Assembly (NCBI GenBank): GCA_930367205.1
Contig: OV884009.1
Span: 95,377,189-95,441,188, forward strand
Direction: 5' to 3'
From: Acanthosoma haemorrhoidale
Taxonomy: Eukaryota; Arthropoda; Insecta; Hemiptera; Acanthosomatidae
DNA length: 64,000 bases
Part shown: positions 1 through 8,822 of the stretch, piece by piece
Position numbering within the stretch: the first letter of the stretch is position 1
How the letters are laid out: each line of letters begins with the position of its first letter
Made by a program: the position numbers and the translations under genes
The notes under the pieces: model-generated
Databases searched by the model: none
What the model was told of the DNA's origin: nothing
What the model saw: the letters and a program-made list of their open reading frames with translations, nothing else

Positions 1-1240
1 TTCGCGTCTAGGGCACTAAATAAAGCTAAGCAAAAGTATTCCACCACAGAAAAAGAATGTCTGGTCATAACATATTATGGCTTGCTACCATTTCAAACCA
101 TACTTCTATGGAAGAGTTTTTTTTATTTACACTGATCAGAAATCTTTAGAATATATGAAAACGTGCAAAGCGCTGAATGGTAGACTAGTCAGGTGGAAGA
201 TTATGTTTGGAGACTTGTACTTTGATATAAAACACATCGAAGAGAAAGGAAACAAAGTCGCTGACTATTTATCACCATCGCCGATTGAAAAGCAAGAGCA
301 GCTGGAAATCGACTCATGTGACACTGCTGAACTTGAGACTGTACATTCTGCCGACTCATTAGCTGAAGCCGACCAACATAAGCCAGTCAGCATAGTGAAA
401 CATCGGATTATTATGACAAAAAAGTTCTTTCAGATAAACATTTCTCAACCATTGCCAACATAAAAACTATATGAAATTTCTTTTAATGGCCATAAAGATT
501 TGGAAACATTTTAAAAAGAATTGCTGACATTTATTAAACCTAACATTTATATGGATTATATTGTTCTAGTAAAACAGAGATTACGTCTGAAGTTCAAATT
601 TACGAAGAAACATTTTCAAAATTAAATAGGTTATTCACAACAAAATTTCAAATTAAGAAGGTCAAAAGGTATTATAATATAGTTGAACATATTAACTTAT
701 TATTGATATATTTTCAAAACGTGCTTTCAGATAAGTTGCTGATAAAGTTAGTTAAGTAGACGCCATGAAAGCCTCAATATCTTATCTAGAAGTATTTCCA
801 AAACCTCAAGTCATAACAACCGACAATGAAATGGAATATGATAATTTACTTTTTAAAGATCTCTTAAAATATCTTAATATTGAGCATCATGAGATCATCA
901 AAACGATGAAGACCATGAGACCACTCCATACAACTCAAATTTGTCAGGAGCCTTAATTGAGCAAATCCTAGAAATAATTAGAATACTGAATCTTTCTCAA
1001 GGAAAAAATACGATTAGCCCCAATCATATACAAACACTTAATGTGCAATTAACTAAATATGGCACCAAATGAAATCACATTGAGTATCTCAAAATCTGTG
1101 TATAATGAACACTGTTTAACCCAGGAACATCTTGTTAGTAGATATCATAACAATCTGAAATTATCTCATGAGGCGTTTTAGAAAAACATTTACTAAAATA
1201 AAATATATTTAGAAGGTGAATGAAAATTGCGGTGACGGTA
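1..1240 (+). mobile_element. Decayed Ty3/gypsy retrotransposon fragment (RNase H to integrase)
   Basis: Positions 1-460 resemble RNase H of a Ty3/gypsy polyprotein: SRALNKAKQKYSTTEKEC in one frame, then YTDQKSLEYMKTCKALNGRLVRW and ADYLSPSP after a frameshift. Around 765-950 the plus strand gives TTDNEMEYDNLLFKDLL, like the integrase central D and its surroundings. Many stops and frameshifts separate the pieces, so it is an old, inactive copy that begins before the window. It is a different lineage from the intact element just downstream. Confidence 0.75.
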
Positions 1241-1586
1241 CAGCATTTCTTCAGGCCCTGTAGTATTCAAAACAAAACGTTTAGCTTCTAAAACTGGTAA
1301 ACGGTTCGAAATAGGTTAGATAAAGGATAATAGACTAAAATCATCTACATCAACGAATTATCCAGAAAGAAAAAATCACATTATAAAACAACATTTTTAG
1401 AAATATTTCAAATAAATATGGAAAAAAAAAGTTAATTCACAATAAAAGCTTCTCCGTGTGAACCAAAAACAAACATGTTCGCCCAAACTGAGCGTTTCTT
1501 TCGTTTACAGAGAAACGCAATTGAGTCTTTGTTCACATGGAAACCTACATCAGCGGATTATACAGACTAAAAAATCACACCTAAAA

Positions 1587-1688
1587 GATAGATTACAACC
1601 AGTATGTTATAAGCCTTAGCGGAAATTTACGAAATCGGGTGTGTTTTCAAAACTGCCCACTTAAACATGAAATTTTTGAGTTCCATTA
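1587..1688. repeat. Left arm of inverted repeat flanking the gypsy insertion
   Basis: About 100 bp containing TATAAGCCTTAGCGGAAAT, GTTTTCAAAACT and TTTTTGAGTTCCATT. It matches, in reverse complement and with substitutions, the arm at 6876-6983. With the gypsy element and one target copy removed, the arms would enclose roughly 0.85 kb. Confidence 0.7.
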
Positions 1689-1889
1689 CGGGTTACTATA
1701 TTTCATAAATTCAGTAAATAGAAGCCGGGATGGCCGCAATCGTTAAAGCTCTTTCAAATAATTGTATTTTCATTATGCTTGAATCGATTTAACCAACATT
1801 TGTTTTTTGCGTGCAGAATATTTAAATAAACCGCAGCCGTTCACCGTTCGGGTGAATAGAAATAAAAAAAAAATGACTTGCTTGAGCGC

Positions 1890-2036
1890 TGTCATATGGT
1901 TGGGTTATCTCTATTAAATGAACAAAGCCGGCTGACAATATTATTCTAACATATATAACTTGTGAGCTAGATGTACTTATTTTATGGTTAATAAATTATT
2001 ACTATATTCAATCAACCTATGTCTTTCATTCTGACA
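1890..2036 (+). repeat. 5' LTR of the Ty3/gypsy element
   Basis: 147 bp, TGTCAT...CTGACA, the same as the 3' copy. It contains a TATATAA box near 1952 and AATAAA at about 1990, consistent with the promoter and poly(A) signals expected in an LTR. Its last base is the A of the polyprotein ATG. Confidence 0.95.
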
Positions 2037-5000
2037 TGGCGCAGTCGGTAGGACATGTGAATTTGAAACCGCCAGAACAATTTATTTTCGAAGGAAATAT
2101 AGCAGAAGCATGGAAAAGATGGTATAGAAAGTTTAATCATTACTTGTCGGCTATCGAAGCACAAGATAAAAAAGATGAAGTAAAAGTTGGTATACTGTTG
2201 AGCGTATTAGGAGAAGATGCACAAGATAAATATGAAACCTTTAATTTAACGGCAGAAGAACAGAAGGAATACGCAATTGTAGTTAAAGCTTTTGAAGATT
2301 ATTGCATACCTAAAAAAAACGAGACGGTGGCAAGATTTAATTTTTTTCAACGTAAACAGAGAAAGGGTGAGTCATTCGGTGATTTCATTACAGATTTGAA
2401 AAAGTTAAGTGTTGATTGTGCATTTGAAACATTGAAGGATAGCCTTATAAAAGATCAAATTGTAAGTGGTATACAGGATGAACAAGTGAAAGATAGATTG
2501 TTGCGGGAAGATGATCTAACACTAGATAAATGTACTAATTTATGCAAAGTGGCGGAGTTAGCAAAACAAAGAATAAAGACGTTGCGAGGTACAGAAGAAG
2601 AGGAAATAAATATAGTACAGCAAAGGAGCAGAACCAAAGCAGCGACGAGTAATCTGAGAGTGAGTACGCAGCCGTGGACGTCGAAACCAAGTACCAGCGA
2701 TAGCAGCAAGACATCACAGCAACAAGAGCAGCAATATGGAAGCCAGCAGCGATTGAGGTGCAATAAATGCGGCAACGTCCATGGGTATAGAAATTGCCCA
2801 GCCTACGGTAAAATTTGTATTAAATGTAATAGGATAAATCATTTTGCAAAAATGTGTAGAATAACTCGAAATATAAATAATGTAAGTATGATTGAGGGAG
2901 AGGATGCTGAAATGTACACTTTAGGGAGAATTCTAAAAATAAATAATGTTCAAAAGGGTTGGGAATTATCTATAAATATATTGGAAAGCAAAACTTCACT
3001 TACAGTCAAGCTCGATACAGGGGCGGAATGCAATGTTTTAAAAAAAAGCGACTATGAAAATTTGAAAATTAAAGAGAAAATAAATAAAACTGATAACAAA
3101 TTGGCAAATTCCAGTGGTTCTGAAATACCGGTTATAGGAACTGTTATATTAGATTGTGTAATCAAGGGTAAAATAGAACCAATAAAATTTTATTTAGTAA
3201 ACTGTAATAGCTCAAGCTCTGTGTTGGGATTAGATACAATTAAAAAACTGAAATTAATTACCAGAGTTGAAAATATAAATATGAATACAAATAATGGTCT
3301 CACGAAATTGCTTAGCAGATATAAAGAACTATTCGAAGGTATAGGAAAAATCTCAAAAATATATGATTTCAAATTAAAAGAAGGATATGAAGGAAAAATT
3401 GAACCATGTCGTAGAATACCTTTTAAATTATTAGATCTTTTCAAAGAAACATTATACAGAATGAAAGACAATAAAATTGTTACAGAGGTTAACGAACCTA
3501 CTGAATTTATGAACCCAATCGTAATTACCAGTAAACCTGATAAATCATTACGTATTTGCTTAGACCCACAGCATCTTAACACTTGTTTACTAAGAGAACA
3601 TTGTCCTTTACCTACATTTGAGGAAATATCTAGTAAAATGGCGGGGGCAAAAATGTTTGCAGTGCTAGACGCATCAAATGGGTTTTGGCATTTAGAACTT
3701 ACACATAGGAGTTCGTTAATGACGGCTTTTCAAACGCCATATGGTCCATTTAGATTTTTAAGAATGCCTTTCGGGGTTAGTATTGCACCAGAAGTGTTCC
3801 ATAAAACTTATTCAGAGATTTTTGAAGGTATAAAAAACGTAGCTGTGTATATCGATGATATAATGATATGGGCAGAAAATGAAAAAGAATTATTAGAAAT
3901 TTTAGAATTAGTAATGAAAAGAGCTTATGAGCATGGGATTAAATTTAATAAAAACAAATGTAAGTTTAAAGAAGAAAGAATTAAATTTTTAGGTCATTAC
4001 TTCAGTAGCAAAGGGATAGAAATTGATGATGACAAAGTCAAAGCAATTAGTGAAATGGAAAGACCAAAAGATGTTAAAGCAGTAGAACAATTATTAGGAT
4101 TGATAACCTATGTGGGTGAATTTGTAGAAAACTCAGCTCAGTTAACGGAACCATTGCGTAATCTAATTAAAAAAGGTACAATTTTCAACTGGACAAGTGA
4201 ACACGAAAATTGTTTTAAAAAGATAAAAATATGTTTAAGCAAAACTCCTATTCTACAATTATACGATGTAAATAAGGAGTGCAAAATTAGTGTAGACGCT
4301 AGTAGTACCGGAGTAGGGGCAGTTCTGTTACAAAATGATTTGCCAGTAGCATATGCATCACAAGCATTCACTGAATGTCAAAAATCGTGGGCTCAAATCG
4401 AGAAAGAACTATATGCCATAGTGTTTGGATGTGAGCGTTTCAGACAGTATGTAATCGGTAAACCTTTTGGAGTAGAATCAGATCATAAACCGCTGATCCC
4501 TATTTTAAGACGAAAGATAACTGATATACCAATGAGACTACAAAAAATGCGAATGCTGTTACAACCATATGATATTAAAGTAACGTATACAAGTGGTAAA
4601 AATTTAATAATAGCAGATTTACTATCGAGAGCTCATTTAAAAGAAACTAAAGAGGATGGAGATTCCAGAATGTATATATTAGAACTTACGTTAGCAAGCG
4701 AGATGAGTAATCAAAAGAAACAAAAATATATAGAAGCAACAAAAAATGACATAGAATTGCAGACATTGAAAAATACAATAAAAAAAGGTTGGCCAAAAGA
4801 AATAAAAGATGTACCAAATATAGTTAAATATTATCATACTTACCATGCCGAAATTTATGAATATGATGACTTACTGTTTAAAAATAATTGTGTAATAGTA
4901 CCAAACAAATTAAGAGAAGTTTTGAGTAAGTTACATTATAATCATTTAGGCATTGAAAAAACAAAAGCTAGAGCGAGAGAAATAGTATTTTGGCCCAATA

Positions 5001-6061
5001 TAAATAAAGATATAGAAAACAAAATAAACAACTGTAAAACATGCTTAACGTTCCAACGATCAAATCAGAAAGAAAGTCTAATACCAACATTAATACCAGA
5101 TAAAACATGGGCAACAGTAGGAGCTGATATTTTTTACATTGATAGAAAACCAAACATGTTAGTTGTGGATTATTTTTCTAAATATGTAGATGTTTTACCA
5201 TTGAAGGATGAAACTAGTGTAACAGTTATAAAAGCATTAAAGTCTTGTTTTGTACACTGGGGTATACCAGAAGAATTCAGATCAGATAATGGCCCACAAT
5301 TTTCAAGTTTTCTATTTAAAACGTTTACAAGAGAATGGAAATTTAAGCATGTTACGTCGAGTCCAACATATCCACAAAGTAACGGAATGGTGGAGCGGCA
5401 CATACAAACTGTGAAAAATGTAATTAGAAAAGCTCATTTTGATAAAAAAGATGTGTACTTAGCAATACTAGAATTAAACAACACACCAATATCTAATACA
5501 ATACCTTCTCCAAATGTGATAATGCAAGGTAAAAATGTGAATGGTGTTCTATATGATATACCAAAGTTTAAAAGTGAAGAAAATTCATATATAAAAGGTG
5601 AATTGTTACAAAGACAAAGGAAACAAAAAATTTTTCATGATCAACGAGCCAAAGATTTGAAAAAATACGAAAAAGGAGAAAATGTTAGAGTTAGAAACAA
5701 ACAAGGAATGTGGGATCGGGCTGTAATAATAGATAGAAACATAAACAATAGGGCTTATCAAATTAAGACAGAGGGAGGCTCCTTATTGACGCGTAATAGA
5801 ATACACTTAAGAAATGATACTAGCCTACCATTAGAAATAGAAAGTAACGAATATAGACTTGATGAAAATATTAAACCACAAATTTCGGAAAATTCAAATA
5901 ATAATGGTAAGGTTAATAATACAGCCGATCCAGCAGATCAGCAATTAATGAACCAAAGCCAGAGCGAAGATATCAATAATGACAATGACACATATGTAAC
6001 TCGTAGTGGACGAATCAGTCGTCAGCCAGCATATCTAAAAGAAAACTATGTATTACAATAA
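2036..6061 (+). CDS. gag-pol: Gag-Pol polyprotein of Ty3/gypsy element
   Basis: An intact 1341-residue frame. Gag occupies about residues 1-280 and ends with two zinc knuckles, CX2CX3HX4C starting at C242 and CX2CX4HX4C after it. The protease has LDTGAEC (Asp327). Reverse transcriptase follows with DASNGFWHLEL, RMPFG and YIDD (605-608). RNase H begins near VDASSTG (Asp754). Integrase has an HHCC finger (His967...CKTC 1000-1003) and a DD35E core (Asp1031, Asp1084 in SDNG, Glu1120). The ATG lies on the last base of the 5' LTR. No frameshift separates gag from pol, so Gag must be released by processing from the joint precursor (inference). Confidence 0.95.
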   Translation: MAQSVGHVNLKPPEQFIFEGNIAEAWKRWYRKFNHYLSAIEAQDKKDEVKVGILLSVLGEDAQDKYETFNLTAEEQKEYAIVVKAFEDYCIPKKNETVARFNFFQRKQRKGESFGDFITDLKKLSVDCAFETLKDSLIKDQIVSGIQDEQVKDRLLREDDLTLDKCTNLCKVAELAKQRIKTLRGTEEEEINIVQQRSRTKAATSNLRVSTQPWTSKPSTSDSSKTSQQQEQQYGSQQRLRCNKCGNVHGYRNCPAYGKICIKCNRINHFAKMCRITRNINNVSMIEGEDAEMYTLGRILKINNVQKGWELSINILESKTSLTVKLDTGAECNVLKKSDYENLKIKEKINKTDNKLANSSGSEIPVIGTVILDCVIKGKIEPIKFYLVNCNSSSSVLGLDTIKKLKLITRVENINMNTNNGLTKLLSRYKELFEGIGKISKIYDFKLKEGYEGKIEPCRRIPFKLLDLFKETLYRMKDNKIVTEVNEPTEFMNPIVITSKPDKSLRICLDPQHLNTCLLREHCPLPTFEEISSKMAGAKMFAVLDASNGFWHLELTHRSSLMTAFQTPYGPFRFLRMPFGVSIAPEVFHKTYSEIFEGIKNVAVYIDDIMIWAENEKELLEILELVMKRAYEHGIKFNKNKCKFKEERIKFLGHYFSSKGIEIDDDKVKAISEMERPKDVKAVEQLLGLITYVGEFVENSAQLTEPLRNLIKKGTIFNWTSEHENCFKKIKICLSKTPILQLYDVNKECKISVDASSTGVGAVLLQNDLPVAYASQAFTECQKSWAQIEKELYAIVFGCERFRQYVIGKPFGVESDHKPLIPILRRKITDIPMRLQKMRMLLQPYDIKVTYTSGKNLIIADLLSRAHLKETKEDGDSRMYILELTLASEMSNQKKQKYIEATKNDIELQTLKNTIKKGWPKEIKDVPNIVKYYHTYHAEIYEYDDLLFKNNCVIVPNKLREVLSKLHYNHLGIEKTKARAREIVFWPNINKDIENKINNCKTCLTFQRSNQKESLIPTLIPDKTWATVGADIFYIDRKPNMLVVDYFSKYVDVLPLKDETSVTVIKALKSCFVHWGIPEEFRSDNGPQFSSFLFKTFTREWKFKHVTSSPTYPQSNGMVERHIQTVKNVIRKAHFDKKDVYLAILELNNTPISNTIPSPNVIMQGKNVNGVLYDIPKFKSEENSYIKGELLQRQRKQKIFHDQRAKDLKKYEKGENVRVRNKQGMWDRAVIIDRNINNRAYQIKTEGGSLLTRNRIHLRNDTSLPLEIESNEYRLDENIKPQISENSNNNGKVNNTADPADQQLMNQSQSEDINNDNDTYVTRSGRISRQPAYLKENYVLQ
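2037..2053 (+). promoter_or_regulatory. Primer-binding site for reverse transcription
   Basis: TGGCGCAGTCGGTAGGA directly abuts the 5' LTR and starts with TGG, the complement of a tRNA 3' CCA. The sequence resembles the tRNA-Ser-type sites of some insect gypsy-like elements (from memory, not checked). Confidence 0.7.
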
Positions 6062-6084
6062 AAAAAAAACAAAAAAAACGGAGA
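6061..6084 (+). promoter_or_regulatory. Polypurine tract of the Ty3/gypsy element
   Basis: An A-rich run ending in CGGAGA immediately precedes the 3' LTR, where plus-strand DNA synthesis is primed in this class. Confidence 0.75.
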
Positions 6085-6231
6085 TGTCATATGGTTGGGT
6101 TATCTCTATTAAATGAACAAAGCCGGCTGACAATATTATTCTAACATATATAACTTGTGAGCTAGATGTACTTATTTTATGGTTAATAAATTATTACTAT
6201 ATTCAATCAACCTATGTCTTTCATTCTGACA
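6085..6231 (+). repeat. 3' LTR of the Ty3/gypsy element
   Basis: 147 bp, no difference seen from the 5' LTR, immediately after the polypurine tract at about 6061-6084 and followed by the GCGC target duplication. Confidence 0.95.
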
Positions 6232-6235
6232 AGCG

Positions 6236-6875
6236 CCTCAGTTTTGAAAACGCACTTGACTTGCGTCAGTTCTTAATGGAGATTTAACCAGATATTAAAA
6301 TCTTAAGTAATGATATAGTAGTTTATAGTTTATAGCTCTAAGACGTCCGAAGAATTGTTATTAATCGTAATGAATACCACTGCTAACAGCCTCAATACAG
6401 TTGTACTCGAACTAAGAAATGTGATTGTGAATGGTCAGAGTCACCCTCTTACCGAACGTATTACCCGGAGCTTCGGAGAAATCGAAATTCCTAAAACTCT
6501 TACCAATTGTTTAACTTCTATGATCGGTATTGGAATTAAGTTTAGCGATGAAGAGCCCATCAAATTGTAAAAAAGTGGTAAATATATTTAACCGCTTTGG
6601 TTATATATCTAGTTACAGCTATCTGGAAGAAATAGAGACCTTATTGTGCAATGTTCCCGACCAAGTTTCTCCGTTTTGACCGATTCGTCGATACTTTTTT
6701 GGGTAAAGGTACCTGCAACGTGACACACAGAGTAGTTGTTGGCAAAATATAAGCACTGATGTTTCCTCTGATGATACGTCATCTATCCCCTCGCTTTCTA
6801 CAGAAGTAAATTCTCCTCAATGCGCTGCCATGGTGAATATTTTAGAGCAAACCACAGACGTTTAACATCCGGTTA
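6236..6875. other. Interior of the inverted-repeat element, no recognised gene
   Basis: About 640 bp between the gypsy 3' LTR and the right inverted arm. A 71-codon plus-strand frame at 6355-6570 has no similarity I recognise. A GTTTTGAAAACGC motif near 6240 repeats one in the right arm in the same orientation. Confidence 0.4.
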
Positions 6876-6983
6876 AATGGAACTCAAAAACTTGCCATCT
6901 TTAAGTGCGTTAGTTTTGAAAACGCGCCTGATTAACGCCGGATTTCCGCTAAGGCTTATATTTAATATGCTGCGTGTAATCTA
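6876..6983. repeat. Right arm of inverted repeat flanking the gypsy insertion
   Basis: It contains AATGGAACTCAAAAACTTG, AGTTTTGAAAACGC and ATTTCCGCTAAGGCTTATA, the reverse complement of the left arm at 1587-1688 with scattered changes and small indels. The pair looks like a foldback or non-autonomous DNA transposon hit by the gypsy element. Confidence 0.7.
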
Positions 6984-7423
6984 ACGTTTGTATAGATGTC
7001 TTTCCATATTTTTCTTACTAAGATGGTGGTGTCTCCTCCATTACCTAATGGAACAAGGGGAATGTACTCCATGCAGGTCGTAATCTTCTTAATAATAAAT
7101 TCACTACGTATGTGCCGTCAGAACACCATTGAATTTTATAATTTCCGCATGCCGTGTCAACATTACAAGTTCTCACATGCAGTGGAAATGGTTTACTACC
7201 GACCAGCTTTATTTTTTATATCAACACTTAATTACGATGAAGTGGTTGTAGAAAGGTGAGTACTTGGTTTGCAGCTAAGAAGGTTTTGTTTCATATTACA
7301 ATTAACTATTAATGTATAAAATATGTTACGACTTCTATAAAAGATTCATAAATGTATTTCTTCTCGTACTTTGTTTTGTTTTTATAATTGAATCAAACTA
7401 GAAGTCTTGATTCCAATTTACAA

Positions 7424-7514
7424 TACCTAACAAAGCTTTTATTTTAGCTTGTATTTCACTAGCTTTTATTTATTTTATTATCATCTTCATGTTGAAGTCG
7501 GAAACTTTTCAGAC
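7424..7514 (-). mobile_element. MITE copy 1 (truncated)
   Basis: CCTAACAAAGCTTTTATTTTAGC...TTATTTATTTTATTATCATCTTC...GGAAACTTTTCAGAC is the reverse complement of the elements at 23771-23860 and 50686-50831, lacking one terminal inverted repeat. Confidence 0.65.
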
Positions 7515-8585
7515 AAGCTGTGTATATCCTTTAGTAACTTTTTTGAATTAATTGAATTCGCCTGATTATTCCCACGTATCCCATGTTTTCCATATATGGT
7601 AATATATAGTGCGTATTTGGTGTATGGCGCGGTCTTCTGGGTTCTAGAGCCGCCCAAAAAATGATTGTACACATTTCCTGTAATTTGGGTGGCCTGGGCA
7701 TCCTCATGTTTATTTTAACTCATCATCACATACAGTTTCTTAGTCTGGTGCTTGACGATTCTCGTTTCCCTTTCAGGTTACTTGAACCTTTTATTTTGAA
7801 ACGTCATCCTAGCCTAAACATCTTATTATTCTTACATTTTATTCGTACTTATCCCAGTTCTCTCACGCCACGACTGGAAGTATTTTCAGGAGTTACTAGA
7901 CGTGGAATAAAGCATTCCCTTACTACGAATACAACTACTGAACTTCATTGGTCACAGAGTTCTTATCTACACAGTTTTAAAAGGTGCCATATGAAGCAAA
8001 TACTATCCTCCAAGTCAGAAAAACCAATTTACTGCCATAGCATTCCACATACAACAGACAACTTACTAACGAAAATAAAGAAAACTTTGGCACCGAACTT
8101 GACTGAAAGACAAGCGGACCCACAACTAACTAAACAATACACTTATAACGCAGAGCATAAAATATAAAGTACATATATACGGCAAGGGGAGGGGGATGAT
8201 ACGGTGTCTCAGCCACTGTGGGTCTAATTAAGCCATAACAGATGGAGGCAGGTCACTTGCCTGCAATCTTTATTCCTTATGAGCAAATCAACCACTTCCT
8301 CGGCTTGCATGAATGACACTAAACATACCTTCCACCAAAGCCCATCCCCCCCCCCCCCCCCTAGAGGTCACAAAATAAATTAAATGACCTGTTATTTTTA
8401 TTCTTTCAAACAGAAGATTTTGTAGTTTTCATTACTAAATCAGAAGGTAATTCTAATTTTTAATTAAGGTAATAACATGTAAATATTAGGGTTGATCTTA
8501 AAACACATAAGGTATAATGGATCTAAAGGTTTAAATATATATGTATAACTGTATGTTACACGCAATAACGGTATAATTTACAATA
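7515..8585. other. 3' flank of FAS, no recognised gene
   Basis: A 168-codon plus-strand frame at 7661-8167 has no family resemblance I can name, with Leu/His/Ser-rich composition and no clear domain; I treat it as chance. A run of 16 C lies at 8346-8361. The rest is AT-rich. Confidence 0.4.
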
Positions 8586-8591
8586 TTTATT
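8586..8591 (-). terminator. Candidate FAS polyadenylation signal
   Basis: AATAAA on the minus strand, about 46 nt downstream of the FAS stop codon. In AT-rich DNA the hexamer is common, so this rests on position only. Confidence 0.4.
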
Positions 8592-8636
8592 TTTCATTAG
8601 TTCTAAATTCGTATAAACAGTCCAAGACATTGTTAT

Positions 8637-8822
8637 TTAAATTTGTTTCATTTTTTCCTGTATGACAGGGATATCTATTGGTGGTCGTAAACTAGAAGCC
8701 TTTTCTGTTGATGGCGTTCCAATGTTGATGATTTCAGAAATAATTGAAGCGGTGTTGGGATTGTTCAGAATCGTCTGATGAGTTCCTTCCACATGATAAA
8801 CAGAAACTGGTTGTTGGCAATA
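8637..8822 (-). CDS. FASN: FAS terminal exon: thioesterase histidine and stop
   Basis: Sixty-one codons plus TAA. It begins [19 protein letters not shown]; the His of EGTH is the thioesterase catalytic base (family EGNH). It ends [15 protein letters not shown]. The acceptor is ttgcag|tattg. An AATAAA in gene orientation lies about 50 bp past the stop. Confidence 0.94.
   Translation of the reverse strand, partial: YCQQPVSVYHVEGTHQTILNNPNTASIISEIINIGTPSTEKASSLRPPIDIPVIQEKMKQI

Larger units (their letters stand above)
1890..6231 (+). mobile_element. Complete Ty3/gypsy LTR retrotransposon, apparently recent
   Basis: Two LTRs of 147 bp (1890-2036 and 6085-6231) are identical as far as I can read and start TGTC/end GACA. 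They are flanked by a direct 4-bp GCGC (1886-1889 and 6232-6235). A primer-binding-like TGGCGCAGTCGGTAGGA follows the 5' LTR at once, and an A-rich/GGAGA polypurine tract precedes the 3' LTR. A single open gag-pol frame fills the interior and there is no envelope gene. Short LTRs, one ORF and two CCHC knuckles recall the Mag clade (inference). Identical LTRs and an intact frame imply recent insertion. Confidence 0.95.

Noticed and set aside
2455..5403. Minus-strand frames inside the gypsy element
   Set aside because: Shadows of the intact gag-pol frame on the other strand with no domain resemblance.
7661..8167. A 168-codon plus-strand frame downstream of FAS as a gene
   Set aside because: No recognisable domain, odd composition and no supporting structure; it could be chance in a long open stretch.
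8346..8361. C16 run and other G or C homopolymers (about 32708, 37921, 46314, 46756) as G-quadruplex regulators
   Set aside because: Single homopolymer runs in non-coding DNA; nothing ties them to regulation, and they may be length-unstable sequencing tracts.
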